DNA from: Caulochytrium protostelioides
Taxonomy: Eukaryota; Chytridiomycota; Caulochytriomycetes; Caulochytriales; Caulochytriaceae
Assembly: GCA_003615045.1 (NCBI GenBank)
Contig: ML014137.1
Coordinates: forward strand, 1-64,000
Direction: 5' to 3'
Length of the DNA: 64,000 nt
Below, one piece after another: positions 1 to 11,800 of this stretch (position 1 is the first letter of the stretch; each line of letters begins with the position of its first letter). The translations under genes and the position numbers were made by a program. Below the pieces are notes generated by a model, which made no database searches, was not told the DNA's origin, and saw nothing but the letters and a program-made list of their open reading frames with translations.

Positions 1-25
1 CGTGTGCTCATATATAGGCCGATCC

Positions 26-430
26 TTACTGACCATGCACCCCATCCCCTCCATGGAAATTTGAATGGGTCCCCCACGGAGGCAGTAGCGCATTCGGTTC
101 AGTGTCGGATGAGCTTGCCGACCATCGGCTCGGAGTGGGGCTTGTCCGGGGATGCGACACAGCATCGTAGATCTGACCAGCGGCCTGACAGCGTCGGATG
201 TGCAGCGCGGCATGGGGATCGCGGCTTACAAGCTGACCGATGGTGACTTCATAGCACAGCCAACCTCGGGCCGCGGTCCCCTGTCGCCGGCGTTGCCCGG
301 GTTCTAGGACCACAAGCGCCTGGGCATATACCCGGGTTCTGTGGACCCTGTCGCGCCCGGCTGAGCCGACGCCGGTCGGCTTGGGTGGACCCCCGCCGTG
401 GACGCGCGCGATATCGGAACGCCGATTTGC
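26..430 (-). mobile_element. Relic of TnpB/Fanzor-like RNA-guided nuclease, C-terminal part (copy A)
   Basis: Read on the minus strand, this stretch encodes a decayed match to the end of OrfB/TnpB/Fanzor-type nucleases. At about 200-232 it reads SRDPHAALHIRRC, where the family has a (N/D)RDxNAAxNI block, the third RuvC motif. The DNA from about 64 to 430 is clearly homologous to 17680-18000, which keeps the motif better (NRDLNAALNIRH), in the same orientation. No intact nuclease frame remains, and the upstream RuvC-I/II parts are not visible because the window begins here. The assignment rests on this short block and the two-copy repeat, so it is tentative. It could also be another repeat family with a chance match. 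Confidence 0.4.
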
Positions 431-1007
431 ACGTTTTTCAAGACCCGACTCGTCCCTCGGCGCGGGGCTCGGAGCGGTTGACGCGAAGGGCAGACTCCTG
501 CCGGGGGTGGCGGAGCTCAGCGCAGCGAGGCGAGGCGACGCCCCTCGCGAGCTCCGACTCAGCCCCGCCGCGGTTCTGTAAACCCGGTCCTTCGAGTCGC
601 GTCGCGTCGTGCTACGCCGTGGCGTCCGGGTCGGTGTCATGCGGCATGCCTCACCCACTGTCTCGGGTACCTTCGCCCCGCCGCCGTCGCGGTCCGCCGC
701 GTATCGCACGTGCGCCACCACCGCCGCGGTGCTGTTGCGGGACGGTGGCCGCGGCGCTGCGACGCCCCTGCGTGGTATATGGGCCGGCGAGCAGTCCGTC
801 CATGCCTGCCGGCGCGGCGGCGAGCGCTGGGAAGCGAGCGAGAGGCTGGCTCGGCGGCTTGCCGGGCATTGCGTCGCCTGCCTCGCATCCTGCTATGCGT
901 CAACTCCAGGCCGCCGCCGCCGCTCGCCCTCGCCCTCTTGACCTCTGCTCCTCGCATCCACCCCCACACTTGCACACAACGAACTCAGACGGGTCGGCAC
1001 AATCACG
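431..1007. other. Intergenic region upstream of TIM8
   Basis: GC-rich sequence with overlapping open frames on both strands, none with a recognisable domain. The last ~60 bases before the TIM8 ATG are less GC-rich (a CACAACGAACTCAGACG-type leader) and are the likely 5' UTR. No TATA element or other site stands out. Confidence 0.4.
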
Positions 1008-1541
1008 ATGCCGGAGATCGATATTGCCGACTTTTCGGACGCCGACAAGGCAGACCTGATCCAGTTTGTGGAGGCCGAGAAGCGCCGCGCCACGTTCCAA
1101 ACGGCGGGTAAGTGGGGTTTCGTCTCGCAGAAGCGATGGGGATGCCGTCTCGATCGGATGTCGCTGTTGGAAAGTCCGCCGCCGCTTTTGGCGTATGGCG
1201 ATGCATCTCATCAACTCACCCTTCCGGTTTGCCTCCATTCTTCGTGCTCCTGACGATGGTCTCGTTGCGATCACGGGCATGCTGAACACTTGCATGCTCA
1301 CCGGGCATACTGTGTGCGGTCCGCTGGCGCCCCATTGGGTATCTCCATCGGTATGACCTCTCGGCCATGCGCCAATCCAGTCAACAATTACACGGATGTC
1401 TGCTGGGAGAAATGCATCACCCGCGTCAACAGCTCGCTCAGCAAAGATGACAAGACCTGCCTGAGCAACTGTGTCGAGCGCTTCCTCGACTCGACCATCG
1501 CTGTCCTCGGCAAGCTGCAGGGCACTGCTCCCTCCCACTAA
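1008..1541 (+). CDS. TIM8: Tim8, small TIM chaperone of the mitochondrial intermembrane space (two exons)
   Basis: Exons are 1008-1107 and 1381-1541. The 273-bp intron has a GTAAGT donor at 1108 and a CCAG acceptor ending at 1380; splicing in phase 1 gives an 86-residue protein. It carries the twin CX3C signature of tiny TIMs (C41-WEK-C45 and C60-LSN-C64, 14 residues apart). The flanks match Tim8 rather than Tim9, 10 or 13: FQT before the first motif and NCVERFLD after the second. In this family Tim8 pairs with Tim13 as a hexameric chaperone that escorts hydrophobic precursors such as Tim23 across the intermembrane space; the cysteines form two intramolecular disulfides. The length agrees with yeast Tim8 (87 aa). 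It is tail-to-tail with the antiporter gene, 132 bp apart. Confidence 0.93.
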
Positions 1542-1673
1542 CGCCGATCTGTGCGACCCCCGTGTCGCGTGGGACCCCGTGCGCCCTTCTGCCGTATGGC
1601 CACGTTCCTTCCGCCTTTGTTCAGCGCCCCCTCTCGGTCGCGTGTTATTATTTTATGTATGTATACACATCCC

Positions 1674-4652
1674 TCATGCTTGCCACGCGCCGCGGCGGAT
1701 TGTCGCCGGGCACGTCGCCCATGCGGGGGCGTCGGCCTTCCCCGCGCGCCGCACCCTGACACGTTGCCACACCGCGCCGCGAACACGCCACACCACCGGC
1801 CACGCCAACAGCGTCAGCACGGTCGTGCCGACGACCAACAGAAAGATCTCCCGCGAGATCCATCGGTGCTGTTTTGCGTGGGCGCCGAGGATCAGCGCAT
1901 ACTCGCTTGTGTGGCCCAGGGTGAGCCCCACGCCCCATGCCGAGTACAGCGGATCGTCGCCGTCGCCGTGCCGGTTGCTCTCGTCGTTGCTGTGACCATG
2001 GCATTTGTCGTGGCCGTGGTGATGGGCGTTGCTGTGGCTGCGACCGCCGTCGATGCTCGGGGGGGCGGCACCCGTAGCGGCGACGGCGACGGCGACGGCC
2101 GAGGCAGCGGCAGAAGCGCCGTGCACGACGTGCATGGCGGTGGCCATCGCGGCCATCTTGGCGGCCATCATGCCGGCCGCCAGCACGGCCAGCGGGCCCA
2201 GCTGGTGGAAGAGGAACGACGGCGGGACATGGAGGCCCATGGTGACAAAAAACAGACCGCCGAGGAGACTGCGGAGCGGAAGAAAGGCGTCGTCGGCCCC
2301 CGGGGCGCCCGGGACGGTGGGCGGCGACGTGTCCGGATCGGCGGCGGGGCGGGGCGCATGGGCGCGCAGGACCGCGCCAGCGAGCACGCCGGCCAGCTCG
2401 GGCGAGCCGACGCCGAGGCCCGCGCCGAGCAGGGCCAAGCCGGCGATGAGGCCCGTCGCGCTCAGGATGCTGAGTTCGTGCGCCGTCGCCGCCGTCGTCG
2501 ATCCTCCGCGGGCGAGGCTGACGGCGGCGGCAGCGCCATTATGCCCGTCCGTCGCGCGGTCCGGGGGTCCGGCGAGCATCGAGTCCGCGTCCACGGTCGA
2601 CGCCGACGACGCCGCCGAGCCCAACGATGCCAGCGAGGCCAGGGACGAGGACGAGGACGCCGACGAGAAAGACCACAGGGCCGGTCGTCGGACGCACGCA
2701 GGTGCGTTCAGCGCCGGGGCGGCGTCGGCCGGACCGGTGGCCACGGGGACGCGGCGCCACGGTTCGTCCGCGTGCCAGCGCGCGAGGAGCCGCGCATACG
2801 CGGGCACAACGTAGGGCGCGGCGGCGAGAACGAGCAGCAGATAGACAGCGGAGCGGAGAGCGTACAGGACGAGCGCGAGTCGACCGTGCGCGGCGGAAGG
2901 CGTCGTCGTCGCGAGCGCGGCCAGCGAATGCCATGCGGATGACGGCGGCAAGGCTCCCGATGTGCCAGACGTGGCTGTAGCGGCGTCGGCGGCGGCGTGG
3001 TGGCCGGCTTGGGCGATGATGGGCGTCGCGGCGACGACGAGGGCGAGCGCAATGTCCTGGAGCGCGATGAGATCAGCGATCCAGCGGTGGACTGGGTGCG
3101 CGGTCGCGAAGTGGGGAAGCGCGCTGCGGATCAGGTTGCCGGAGGAGAGAACGGCGCAGGCGGTGATGAGCAACGCCTCGGAGGCGGCACTTGTGAGGTG
3201 GAGCGTCCGCGTGATGCCTGCGACCACGACAAAGAGGCCTGCGAAAGCGATCGCCAGTGCCGCGGCAGCTCGGCGCCAGCGTCCGCGGCGGCGTGGGTAG
3301 CCGGCGTCCAGTTCCGCACCGAGCAGCACCATGAAAAACACGTTTCCCAGACCACGGCAGACGGTCTCCACCTGCACGAGCGAGTGGACGGCGCCGAGGG
3401 CGCCGAGGGCGCTGCCGGCCACCAACTGCCCGCAGACGCTGGGCATGCCAAGGGCGCGCGCCGCGATCGTGCCCACCCAGGACGCCAGGAGCAGCCGCAG
3501 GACATCATGTAGCAGCACCGGATCGTCCATCATGGTGGTGGGATCTGCGCGCTGCGACAGCACATAGGCGTTATACCGGCTGTCGACCAGTCGGAACACC
3601 GCATCGTCGGGATCGTCGGCAGCGGGGGCGGCGGCATCGTCGCCCACGTGGCCCACGTTGGAACCGCCGGTGCCATCGGCGGCGGCTTCAGACCGACCCG
3701 CGCCCGTGGTCGCGCGGAGCAGGGGCACGCCGTCGGCGTCCAGCTGCATCACCGTGTCAAGGCGGGCGCCGGGGCGGTACGGATGCGTCCGGACATACAC
3801 CGATTCCAGACGGTCGACGGCATCGTGGGCGCTCCGCAGCAGGCCGGGGCCGGGCCATGCCATCGCATCGTCGTCACGCACGGCATCGCGATCGTCGCCG
3901 CTAGCTACCCCGTCGTCGCTGGCCCGCTTCGGCGGCCTCGCGACCGTTCCGACGGTGCCGGCGCCGGACGCCGTCTTTCGCTGGGGGGGAGAAGGCGGAG
4001 CCACGACGGCTGATGGTGGCACCGACGGCGGCACCGACGGCAGCCTCGATGGTGGCGCTGGCGGCAGCGCCGCCGTGACGATGTGGGCTGCCGCCGCGTC
4101 GGGCGGCGCCACGCCCGGCGCCGTCGCGGCGGACACAATGGCGGCGTGCGCGCGGCGGTCGACGGCGTCGTGCTGCTGCGCCGCGCGGTTCCGTTTCGCG
4201 TGGAACACAAAGGCTTCGAGCGCCGGAACGACGCTGCGGTCGACGATCTGCCGGGCCTCGGCTCGCGCGCGGCCGGGATCGCGCCGGCTCGCCGCCGCCG
4301 CCGCCGCGGTGCTGCGGCTCACGTCGGTCAGGAGACGGCGGAGCGCTATCAGCGTTGGCACCGGGTCGTCGGCCTCGCGAGCCGGCGGCGGCAGCGGCGG
4401 TCGCGACGGTGGCGGAGGCGGCGACGACGACGGCGGTGATGCCACGGCGGACGTGCTCATACGCGGGATCGCGCTCCAGGCGAGACGGTCGATCAGCAGG
4501 ACGACAGCGACCACGATGAGCAGAACCCCGCCTCGACGACGCAGGACGCGGGTGCATCGTGACACCGCGCCGCCGCGAGTCTCGGGCCAAGGCCAGGCGG
4601 GCAGCGATGGCGGCGGCGCCATGGCTCCGTCGCGAGCCACGGCCATGCCCAT
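1674..4652 (-). CDS. TMCO3-like cation/proton antiporter (CPA2 family)
   Basis: Single-exon, about 992 residues from the ATG at 4652. The frame stays open to 5720, but that extension is low-complexity and arises from promoter repeats. Residues ~36-58 form a hydrophobic signal-anchor after an RRR cluster. Residues ~70-370 are Pro/Ala-rich with a helical stretch. From ~375 to the end lies a Na+/H+ exchanger domain with about a dozen membrane spans. Landmarks shared with animal TMCO3 are LVQVETV followed by a hydrophobic LLGAELD segment, and near the end a TSEYALILGAHAK segment, then SREIFLL and PVVWR. The family exchanges monovalent cations for protons across endomembranes or the plasma membrane. 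A His-rich loop (HAHHHGHDKCHGH-like, plus strand ~1980-2050) sits between late membrane spans and may bind metal. It is longer than human TMCO3 (677 aa). Other ATGs at 4646 and 4622 could be the start. Confidence 0.85.
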   Translation of the reverse strand: MGMAVARDGAMAPPPSLPAWPWPETRGGAVSRCTRVLRRRGGVLLIVVAVVLLIDRLAWSAIPRMSTSAVASPPSSSPPPPPSRPPLPPPAREADDPVPTLIALRRLLTDVSRSTAAAAAASRRDPGRARAEARQIVDRSVVPALEAFVFHAKRNRAAQQHDAVDRRAHAAIVSAATAPGVAPPDAAAAHIVTAALPPAPPSRLPSVPPSVPPSAVVAPPSPPQRKTASGAGTVGTVARPPKRASDDGVASGDDRDAVRDDDAMAWPGPGLLRSAHDAVDRLESVYVRTHPYRPGARLDTVMQLDADGVPLLRATTGAGRSEAAADGTGGSNVGHVGDDAAAPAADDPDDAVFRLVDSRYNAYVLSQRADPTTMMDDPVLLHDVLRLLLASWVGTIAARALGMPSVCGQLVAGSALGALGAVHSLVQVETVCRGLGNVFFMVLLGAELDAGYPRRRGRWRRAAAALAIAFAGLFVVVAGITRTLHLTSAASEALLITACAVLSSGNLIRSALPHFATAHPVHRWIADLIALQDIALALVVAATPIIAQAGHHAAADAATATSGTSGALPPSSAWHSLAALATTTPSAAHGRLALVLYALRSAVYLLLVLAAAPYVVPAYARLLARWHADEPWRRVPVATGPADAAPALNAPACVRRPALWSFSSASSSSSLASLASLGSAASSASTVDADSMLAGPPDRATDGHNGAAAAVSLARGGSTTAATAHELSILSATGLIAGLALLGAGLGVGSPELAGVLAGAVLRAHAPRPAADPDTSPPTVPGAPGADDAFLPLRSLLGGLFFVTMGLHVPPSFLFHQLGPLAVLAAGMMAAKMAAMATAMHVVHGASAAASAVAVAVAATGAAPPSIDGGRSHSNAHHHGHDKCHGHSNDESNRHGDGDDPLYSAWGVGLTLGHTSEYALILGAHAKQHRWISREIFLLVVGTTVLTLLAWPVVWRVRGAVWQRVRVRRAGKADAPAWATCPATIRRGAWQA

Positions 4653-5232
4653 CCACCACGGCGTCGGCTCCGCGGGAAATCTGCACTCAGGCGCAGGGTC
4701 GGCCGGCGGGTCGACGAGGTCGACGGGGAGGCGGCCAGGCAGCTCAGCGCGGGCAATCGCTGTCGCCGAATCACGGTCACGGTGGGCAGCGCCGACACGC
4801 GGCAGGCCTCGCCCGACGCCTGCTGTCTGTCGAGACGCTGTCGACCTACCGCCTACCGGGTGAACCCCGATGCGGGCCCGAGAGCAGCCATCGAACCGCG
4901 CTGAGCCTCGGCAGGTCCGCCTGTGGTCGTCATATGGCGGAACTCGGCAGGCGGAACTCGCTTGGTTGTCTCGTGAGCGCGGCTCGCCATCGTCATCGTC
5001 ATTGCCGTCGTTGTCGCCTGGTTTCGGCGTCGGCTGTCGTCGGCGGACGAGAGCCCCATCGGCAGCGGCGTTTGAAAAGAAAGCGATCGAGAGCAGCCGC
5101 CGGGCATCGCGGATCGTTCCGACGGGCGGAACCGCGCGCCGGTGCCGACGGCGCCTGGTCCGCACCGCGAGGCGCGGGCACAGCGTGCTGAAGGGCCTCT
5201 GGCGCCGTCGGTCCTCAGCGGCGACGGCGTAC

Positions 5233-5285
5233 GAGTGTCGCACACTCCGCCGGAGGCCAACGCCTGCGGCGAGTGTCGCACACTC
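5233..5285. repeat. Two identical 15-nt palindromic motifs
   Basis: GAGTGTCGCACACTC occurs at 5233-5247 and again at 5271-5285, a centre-to-centre distance of 38 bp. Each is an inverted repeat with 6-nt arms GAGTGT/ACACTC around CGC. Paired dyads of this sort in a divergent promoter are typical of sites for dimeric transcription factors. Function is inferred only from position and symmetry. Confidence 0.6.
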
Positions 5286-5328
5286 CGTCGCGGCGATCGC
5301 AGCGGCGCCGCAACCGCCCGACGCCCGT

Positions 5329-5412
5329 GCCACGCGGACGGCGCCACGCGGACGGCGCCACCTGGACTGCGCCACCTGGACTGCGCCACCTGGACTGCGC
5401 CACATAGACTGC
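5329..5412. repeat. Six tandem 14-bp units
   Basis: Six direct 14-bp units start at 5329. The first two read GCCACGCGGACGGC, the next three GCCACCTGGACTGC and the last GCCACATAGACTGC. A partial seventh begins at 5413. The repeat explains the apparent GGAVQVAQSRW peptide repeats in the antisense frame. It lies about 45 bp from the palindrome pair. Confidence 0.8.
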
Positions 5413-5864
5413 GCCACACCCCCCGCGGCGGGTGGCGCGGCTGGCGTCAGCATGAGCGTCGCGGGCCTGGGCGAGGGCGATGGCGGCGGGGGTTCTCTCC
5501 TCGCCTCGCCTCGACGGCCTTCCAGCATCGCTGGGCGCTTGGCGTAGAAGCGGTCGCCGCGGGCGTCATGACAGCCAAAGCCGAAGCCGCAGCCGAAGCC
5601 GCAGCCGTCAGCTCGCGTAGCCACGCTCCGGACGCGTTCAGCGGCGTGTCTCGACGCGGCCCGCTGCTGCCGATCCCGGGCGGCCATCCACCTGTTGCTG
5701 GCTTGCTCCGCCACCGCCATCGCCGCTGTCGGCCGTTGATCCGTCTGCTGCGTCTGCCAACGACGCCCACGTCGCCGCTGCCGTCAATGCCCGAGGCGTC
5801 CCCGCATCGCCGGCCTCGGGCTCTCGCCGCGCCGCGACGCGCCGCTCACTAAGCTGCCGCTGCG

Positions 5865-8800
5865 ATGCGCGACGCGTCATCGGCCTCCCCGGCGGCCGTG
5901 GCATCACCCGCAACGGCGGCACCGCCATGGCACGACCGGCATGCGACCGCCGCCCCCGCAGAGGCCATGCCGCCGCTCCACCCGATCGCGACCGCGACCG
6001 AGGCGGCGGCGGCGACCGGGGCGGCGTCCACTCGCCTCACCCACTGGATCCGCCAGCTGGGCCACCCCTTGTCTGAGGTACGCGGCCGCGCGTGGGCCAA
6101 CTTGGTCGCGAAGCGCGAGGCCGGCCTCGTCACCGACCGCGCCGTCGTCCGCGAGCCCGCGCTGCTGCCGTCGGTTCTCGATGGCTGGGCGCACGACGTG
6201 GCCGCGCAGCAGTGGCCGCAGCTCGCGGCCGGGCTCGCGGCCGTGGTCGACGTCCTCTGCGGCGCCGGCCCGCGCCTGGCCACCGGGTGGCTCGATGCTG
6301 CCGCCCGCGCGCAGCTCGACGCCCTCCAGGCCGCAGTGCCTCAGGACCAGCCGCCACTCCACAGCCGCATCCAGCAGATTCGCGATCTCGCGGAGGGTCA
6401 TGGCCCTCCCCTCACAGCCAGCAACGCCATCCTGCCGCCGTCATCGTCGCCGCCGTCGGCAGTCGCGGCTTCCCTCCCGCCGGCATCGTCACACCACGCG
6501 CCGTGGCCGACGATGCCCCACGCCCATTCCCATTCCCGTCCCCGCTCCCCGGAACCCACCGGCGCCGCAGCCCGCGGTCACCCGCTGAGGAAACCCAGCG
6601 CTGGCGCCGCGTCGCGGCCTGATGACGTCTGGCCCCGTGCGTGGCCTGCGCCCGCGTCTTCCACAGCGGCCGCGGCGGCGGAACCACGCCATGCACATGC
6701 GGCTTCGGTGCCGCCGCCGCCGCTACGACCCCGATACGCGCTTGATGTCGCGCGGCACCGCGCCACCATGACCTGGATGGCGCTCCCGAACCTCGTGCCG
6801 CTGACCGTCCCGGTCCTGCTGAGCGCACGTGACCGCGCCTTCCTCGCCGAGACATGGGTGGCGCTCCGCGCAGCGCTGCCCCCGCCGTCGCCTGACGCGT
6901 CCCAGTATGCCGACGACGATGTCGAGGCTCTCTCTGATATCGATGCGGGCGGCGACGGCGATCACGGCGCGAGGGAAGGCGCCGCCGACCCGTCGGCGCG
7001 GCGGCGCCGCGCACGGGCAGACGCCGACCTCGCGCTCCACCGGCTGCATGCCGAGTATCCGCCCCAGGTGTTTCTGCAGAGCGCCGGCCTGCTCGAGGCT
7101 TTGCTGGCCCACGTGGTGTCCCATGATCCCCGCACCGTGACCTGGGGTCTGCGTCACCTCACGCGTTGGATCCATGCGGTGGCGCCTCTGCTTCACGAGC
7201 GATTTCACGCTGCCGACGGCGCCGTGCCGTCATGGACGGACGGCGCGATGCCGGCCACCGACGCAGACACCGATGCTGCAACGGCATGGCCCACGTCGAC
7301 AGCGAGCGGTCTGACCGTCCTTCCCGCGATGCCTCCCGTCGATGCAGAACGCACGACCGGCGCCGGGATTAGTCTGCCCTATGCGGCGTTCGAGATCTGG
7401 CGTGCGCTCACGCCGCTGATCACCCATCCCGTCTACCACGCGCACGTGCTGTTGCTCATGAACACCCTGCTGCCGCTGCTGCTCACCCAGCTCCGCGGCG
7501 CGCTGACGTATCATGCGGACCGCCGAGCGGCGGACCCGGTGGAGGCACGTCGCTTCGACAGCGGCCCTCACTCCCACGATGCTCTCCCTCACGGCGTCGA
7601 CGGGGACCGGGACGACGCCCCGCGAAGACCGACGGTGGGGGACCTGCTGGATGTTTACCTGGCGCCGTTGCACCATGCACAAGCCGTATTGCTGCGGTGT
7701 CAGCAGACCGCCCACGCCGCCCAAGTCGCCGAGACCCTCGCCACGTGGATCATGCGCCACCGCCACGTGGTGCCCGCCTTCGACGACGATGCCGTCGCCC
7801 TCCACGTGTGCCTCACCGCGTCCACGACGCCCGTCCTCGCGCGATCGCTGGTCGACGTGATGCTGAGCCCGTCTTGCGTGACGCCCGCCTCGGCCGCGCG
7901 GCTGACCCGTCTGCTGCGCGCCGGCCATGCCGCGTTCCACGGCGGCGACGGCAGCAGCGGCGGTGACGGCTCCGCCGTTTCGATCCATGGCCCGCATCGG
8001 CGGTCCGCGCACCCCGCGCTCGCGCACGCCATCAACTGGTCGTTTCTCAGCTATGCCGCGCGCGACGCCGTGCTAGACCGGCAAGTGCACGCTGCATCGT
8101 TGCGCCAGCGCGCAGGTCGCGGTCGCAGGCGTCGAAACGCCGGTCTCCCCGACCGAGATGGCGTCGGCGACGATGGCCATGGCGACGACGACGGCGCCCT
8201 TGGGGCCGCGGCGTCGCAGCGCGGCGATCCGCTCGACGAGCTGCCGCGGTCGCTGGCGCTCACGCTGTTGGCCTGCGTCGTGTCGCAAACGCCGCATCGG
8301 ATGAATGGCGCCCGCGCGATGGCGACGCAGTCCCGCCTCGCGCCCCTCGACGTGCTCCTGGTGCTGCAGCCGTGGTGGCCGCTGACGGCGTCCTGGATGC
8401 GCGACCTCGCGGCCCGCGTCGCACGGCCAACCTCGGCCCACGCGGTCACGTGCCCGTCGCCCGACGACCTCAAGACGTGGGTCCTGCAGCTCCGCGGCCT
8501 CTTCCACGCCGACCGGTCCTGCCGCGACGCCGCGGCCGACCAGCTCCGTGCGTGGCGCTGTGCCGAGGATGCCGAGGTCGCGTGGGACGCCGACGTGTAT
8601 GCCAGCTATGCCGAGCGCGGCGCCGCGCACGCCGCGCTGCCGCCGACGGCGGCCGTGGCACTCGGCGGCAGCACCGGCACCGCGCGGTGGTCCGGGTCGG
8701 CGCTCACAGACGCCGTGCATCGACTCGTCGATGCCTTCGGCGCCGCCCACCACGCCTACCCGGACCTCGCCGCCATCCAAGCCGTGCTCAACCAGTTGCG

Positions 8801-11800
8801 GCGGCAGCTCCAAGACCGGGCACAGTGCGTCAAGGCGCTCGATGCGGGGCTGCTCGGCAGCCTCGGCGTCCTTCTGCGCCAGATGGCCATGCTGCGGTCG
8901 CTCGATCTTCGCCAGAACCCCGAGACCGACTGGACGTCGGCCGTTAAGGACGCCGTCGCCCTCTTCTATCGGCTGGCCCTCGCCGCGCGCGGCCGTCACG
9001 CGCCCGCCTCGCCGCCGCCCCCGCCGTCGCCATCGGCGTCGTCGATCGCCGCCACGACCGCTATGGCAGCTACGGCGCCGCCACGGGCCCTGCTCGCCGA
9101 CGTCGACGGCAACGTCCTCGTGGCCCTCGCGAGTTTCACGGGCGTCACGAGCGCTCGCCCCGACCTCGTTCGCCTGCTCCACGTGCTGCTCTTTCCGACG
9201 CGTCCGGTGTCCATGGCGCCCGCGGACGCATGGCGTCGATGGCGGCGCGGGGACGCCCACGATCCGGCCTTCGCAGACAGTGACTGCGATGGCGATGTTG
9301 CGGCCCCTCCAGCCGCTGCTGCTGCTTCCGTGGCCGCCGCGACGCCCGAGGGCGACGACGACCCCTTCGGCGACCCCTTCGACGACGACGGCACCACGGA
9401 GGTGGATGCGCCGTATGACATTCCTTGCGATGCGCGCCACGCATACCTCACACCGCCCGGGCTGGACGACCCCCATGATGGCGACGGTCTCGCGCTGGCC
9501 TCTTCCGCCGCGCCCGTGTCCGTGGCGCAGCTGTGGCCGCCGATGCCCGCGCTCGACCTCTGGTGCCGCAGCCTCCCGACCGTGCTGCGCGTTGTCCCCG
9601 ACGGCGACGGCGTCCGCCGCGACCGCGACGGCGATGGGCCCTCTCACGCGCCGTGCGTGAACCGCGCCGAGATGGCCCTCCGCGTTCTGCAGGCCATGGC
9701 CACCGCCAGCAGCGCGGCCGCGTTCCACGACGCGTATGCGCGCTGGCGACATCTCTTTCTGAGCCCGACGGCGCCTGCCGCGTGGCGCACCATGGCCTCC
9801 CCCCGGCAGCAAAGCGCCTTCGCCACCGCACGCGCCCGCATCGTTGCGCGGTATCTGTTCAACGAGCCGGCGACGCCGTCCGACCGCGAGATTCTGGCCT
9901 GCGTCCTCCACTTCGAACGCGACTGGGCGTCCGCCGATCTCGCCAGCGCCCAAGACGCTGTCTCCGCCGCCGCCGACGCGCATGGCTCACCGTGGACGGC
10001 CGACGTCGCGGCCCGCGCGCTGCAGGCGTGCCTGCTGCCGCTGCTGCTTGACAGTCTGGCGGCGTATTCGACCGACGACGGGCGCTCGGACGGCGATCCT
10101 GGCGAGGGTGACGGCGAGGGTGACGGCGAGGCCGCCGCCGTGGCCCCCGATCCCGCGACATCGCTTCGCGGCCGGCTGCTCGCCGCCGTCGCTCTACAAA
10201 TCCAGATCGCCGCCGCGCGCCAAACGCTCGATGTGCTTGTGGCGCAGACGCCGCTCGTGGCAGTGCTCGTGCGCGTCGTCGTCAGCTGCTTGATGCTGCC
10301 CGCCACGGCGGCCGCCGCCGAACCCATGGATGGTGCCGACGGTGCCGATAATGCGGCCGCGACACCGCATCATTCGTTGCCGCGGCCGATCGCCATGGCG
10401 CATCAGTATGCTCACGGTGTTGTGGCGCTGCGGTCCTTGCTACAGTGCTACACGATAGCCGCCGTCGCCGCTGCCACCGCCGCGACGCCCTCTGGCGTCC
10501 TGGAAGCGCTGGATAGAGACGGCCTGCGGCGGCGCGATGGGCTTCGATCCAACCCGGTGGCGCAGCATATGCGCGACCGAATGCTGCAGCAGACGCAGAC
10601 GCCGTACCCGTCGTTGGTAACGGCGCTGGTTGCGCTCGTCGCGTCGATGCCGACAGCGGGTGTGCGCCACCAGCCGCTGCGCCACGTGTGTATGCTACTG
10701 CTCCAGACAATGGCCGTTTATGCGGCGCGGCGCACGCCGTCGAGTCATGTCACGCACCCTGCAGGTAAAGACGCCGGCGACGACGACGGGAACCGCTTCC
10801 GGCACACACGATCAGTGTCCCTCCCCGCAACGCCTTGGTGGGGTCCCCACTGGTACGGAACGGCGGCACCCCTCGCGTGGCTCCAGCCGCTACTACTTCC
10901 AACCGTTGACGGCGCTACCGACGCCGATGCCGACGCTGACTGGGCAGAAAACGAACCAGCGTGCCATGAGGCACGTGTGGACGCGTGGTCGCTGTTCAGC
11001 CATCTCGTGGCACTGCCGTCGGCGCTCTCTGATCTGGCTGATGTGATGCCGCAGTACCTGGACATCGCGCTCGGCTGCGTGCTGGGGACCGCCTTCCCCA
11101 CAGCCCCCTCTCGCGGGAGGGCGGGCGCCGCTGGCAGCCAGCGGCCCGACCCGTACTGGATGCATTTGAACGTGCGCCACCATGCGTTGACGGTCGTGTG
11201 GCATACAATGAACACGTTCCTGCCGCCGGCGGCCGACAATGGTGGCCTGAGGCGATCGTCGTCTCGCTCCTACGGCGACCGCGGCTGCCCGAGCGCCGAG
11301 CCGTGGCGCTACCGTGTGCGCGAGTGGTTTGTGCTGCTGCATCGCCACCAGTTCTTCGCGCGACTGCCGGGCCTCTTGCGCCATCTTGACGCGCACCTGA
11401 CGGCGACGCCGGACGTGGCCGTCGCCTATCCGTTGATGCTCGCGCTGCTCGTGCGGCGTCTGAGTCATCTGCGCGGCGACGTCGCGGTCCGTCTGGACCC
11501 GGAAGGCGCTCCCGTCCGGGAAACGGACGCGGCGTCCGCCATTGACGCCGTGTGGCCCCTCACCGCCGAGATGATGGACGCGCTGCTCTCGGCGGCAGCG
11601 TCTGCGCTAACGGTGCCTGCATTCGTGGTCGTCCCCGCCACATCAACTGAGGCTCCGGCGCCCGCCGCCTCCTTAGCCCAGCGCCAGTACCTAGACCACG
11701 TCGCATGCTCGCAGCTCGCTTCTGGATGCCATATACTTGGCGCCTTGCTCGCCCTGGTCCAATCTGATCCCATGTGTTTACAGGTTGAGACGGTCGCGTT

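Larger units (their letters stand above)
4653..5864. promoter_or_regulatory. Divergent intergenic/promoter region between antiporter and rotatin genes
   Basis: About 1.2 kb separates the two divergent start codons. It holds two copies of a 15-nt inverted repeat and six 14-bp tandem units (listed separately). The minus-strand frame through it is open, but its peptide is repetitive and basic with no domain, so it is taken as non-coding. No TATA element is evident. Confidence 0.5.

Noticed and set aside
4653-5720. N-terminal extension of the antiporter of about 356 residues
   Set aside because: It translates the tandem 14-mers and palindromes of the promoter and would precede the signal-anchor; the ATG at 4652 is preferred.
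8073-9983. 636-codon antisense frame within rotatin
   Set aside because: Composition (Gly/Arg/Val-rich, no domain) fits an antisense shadow of strong third-position GC bias.
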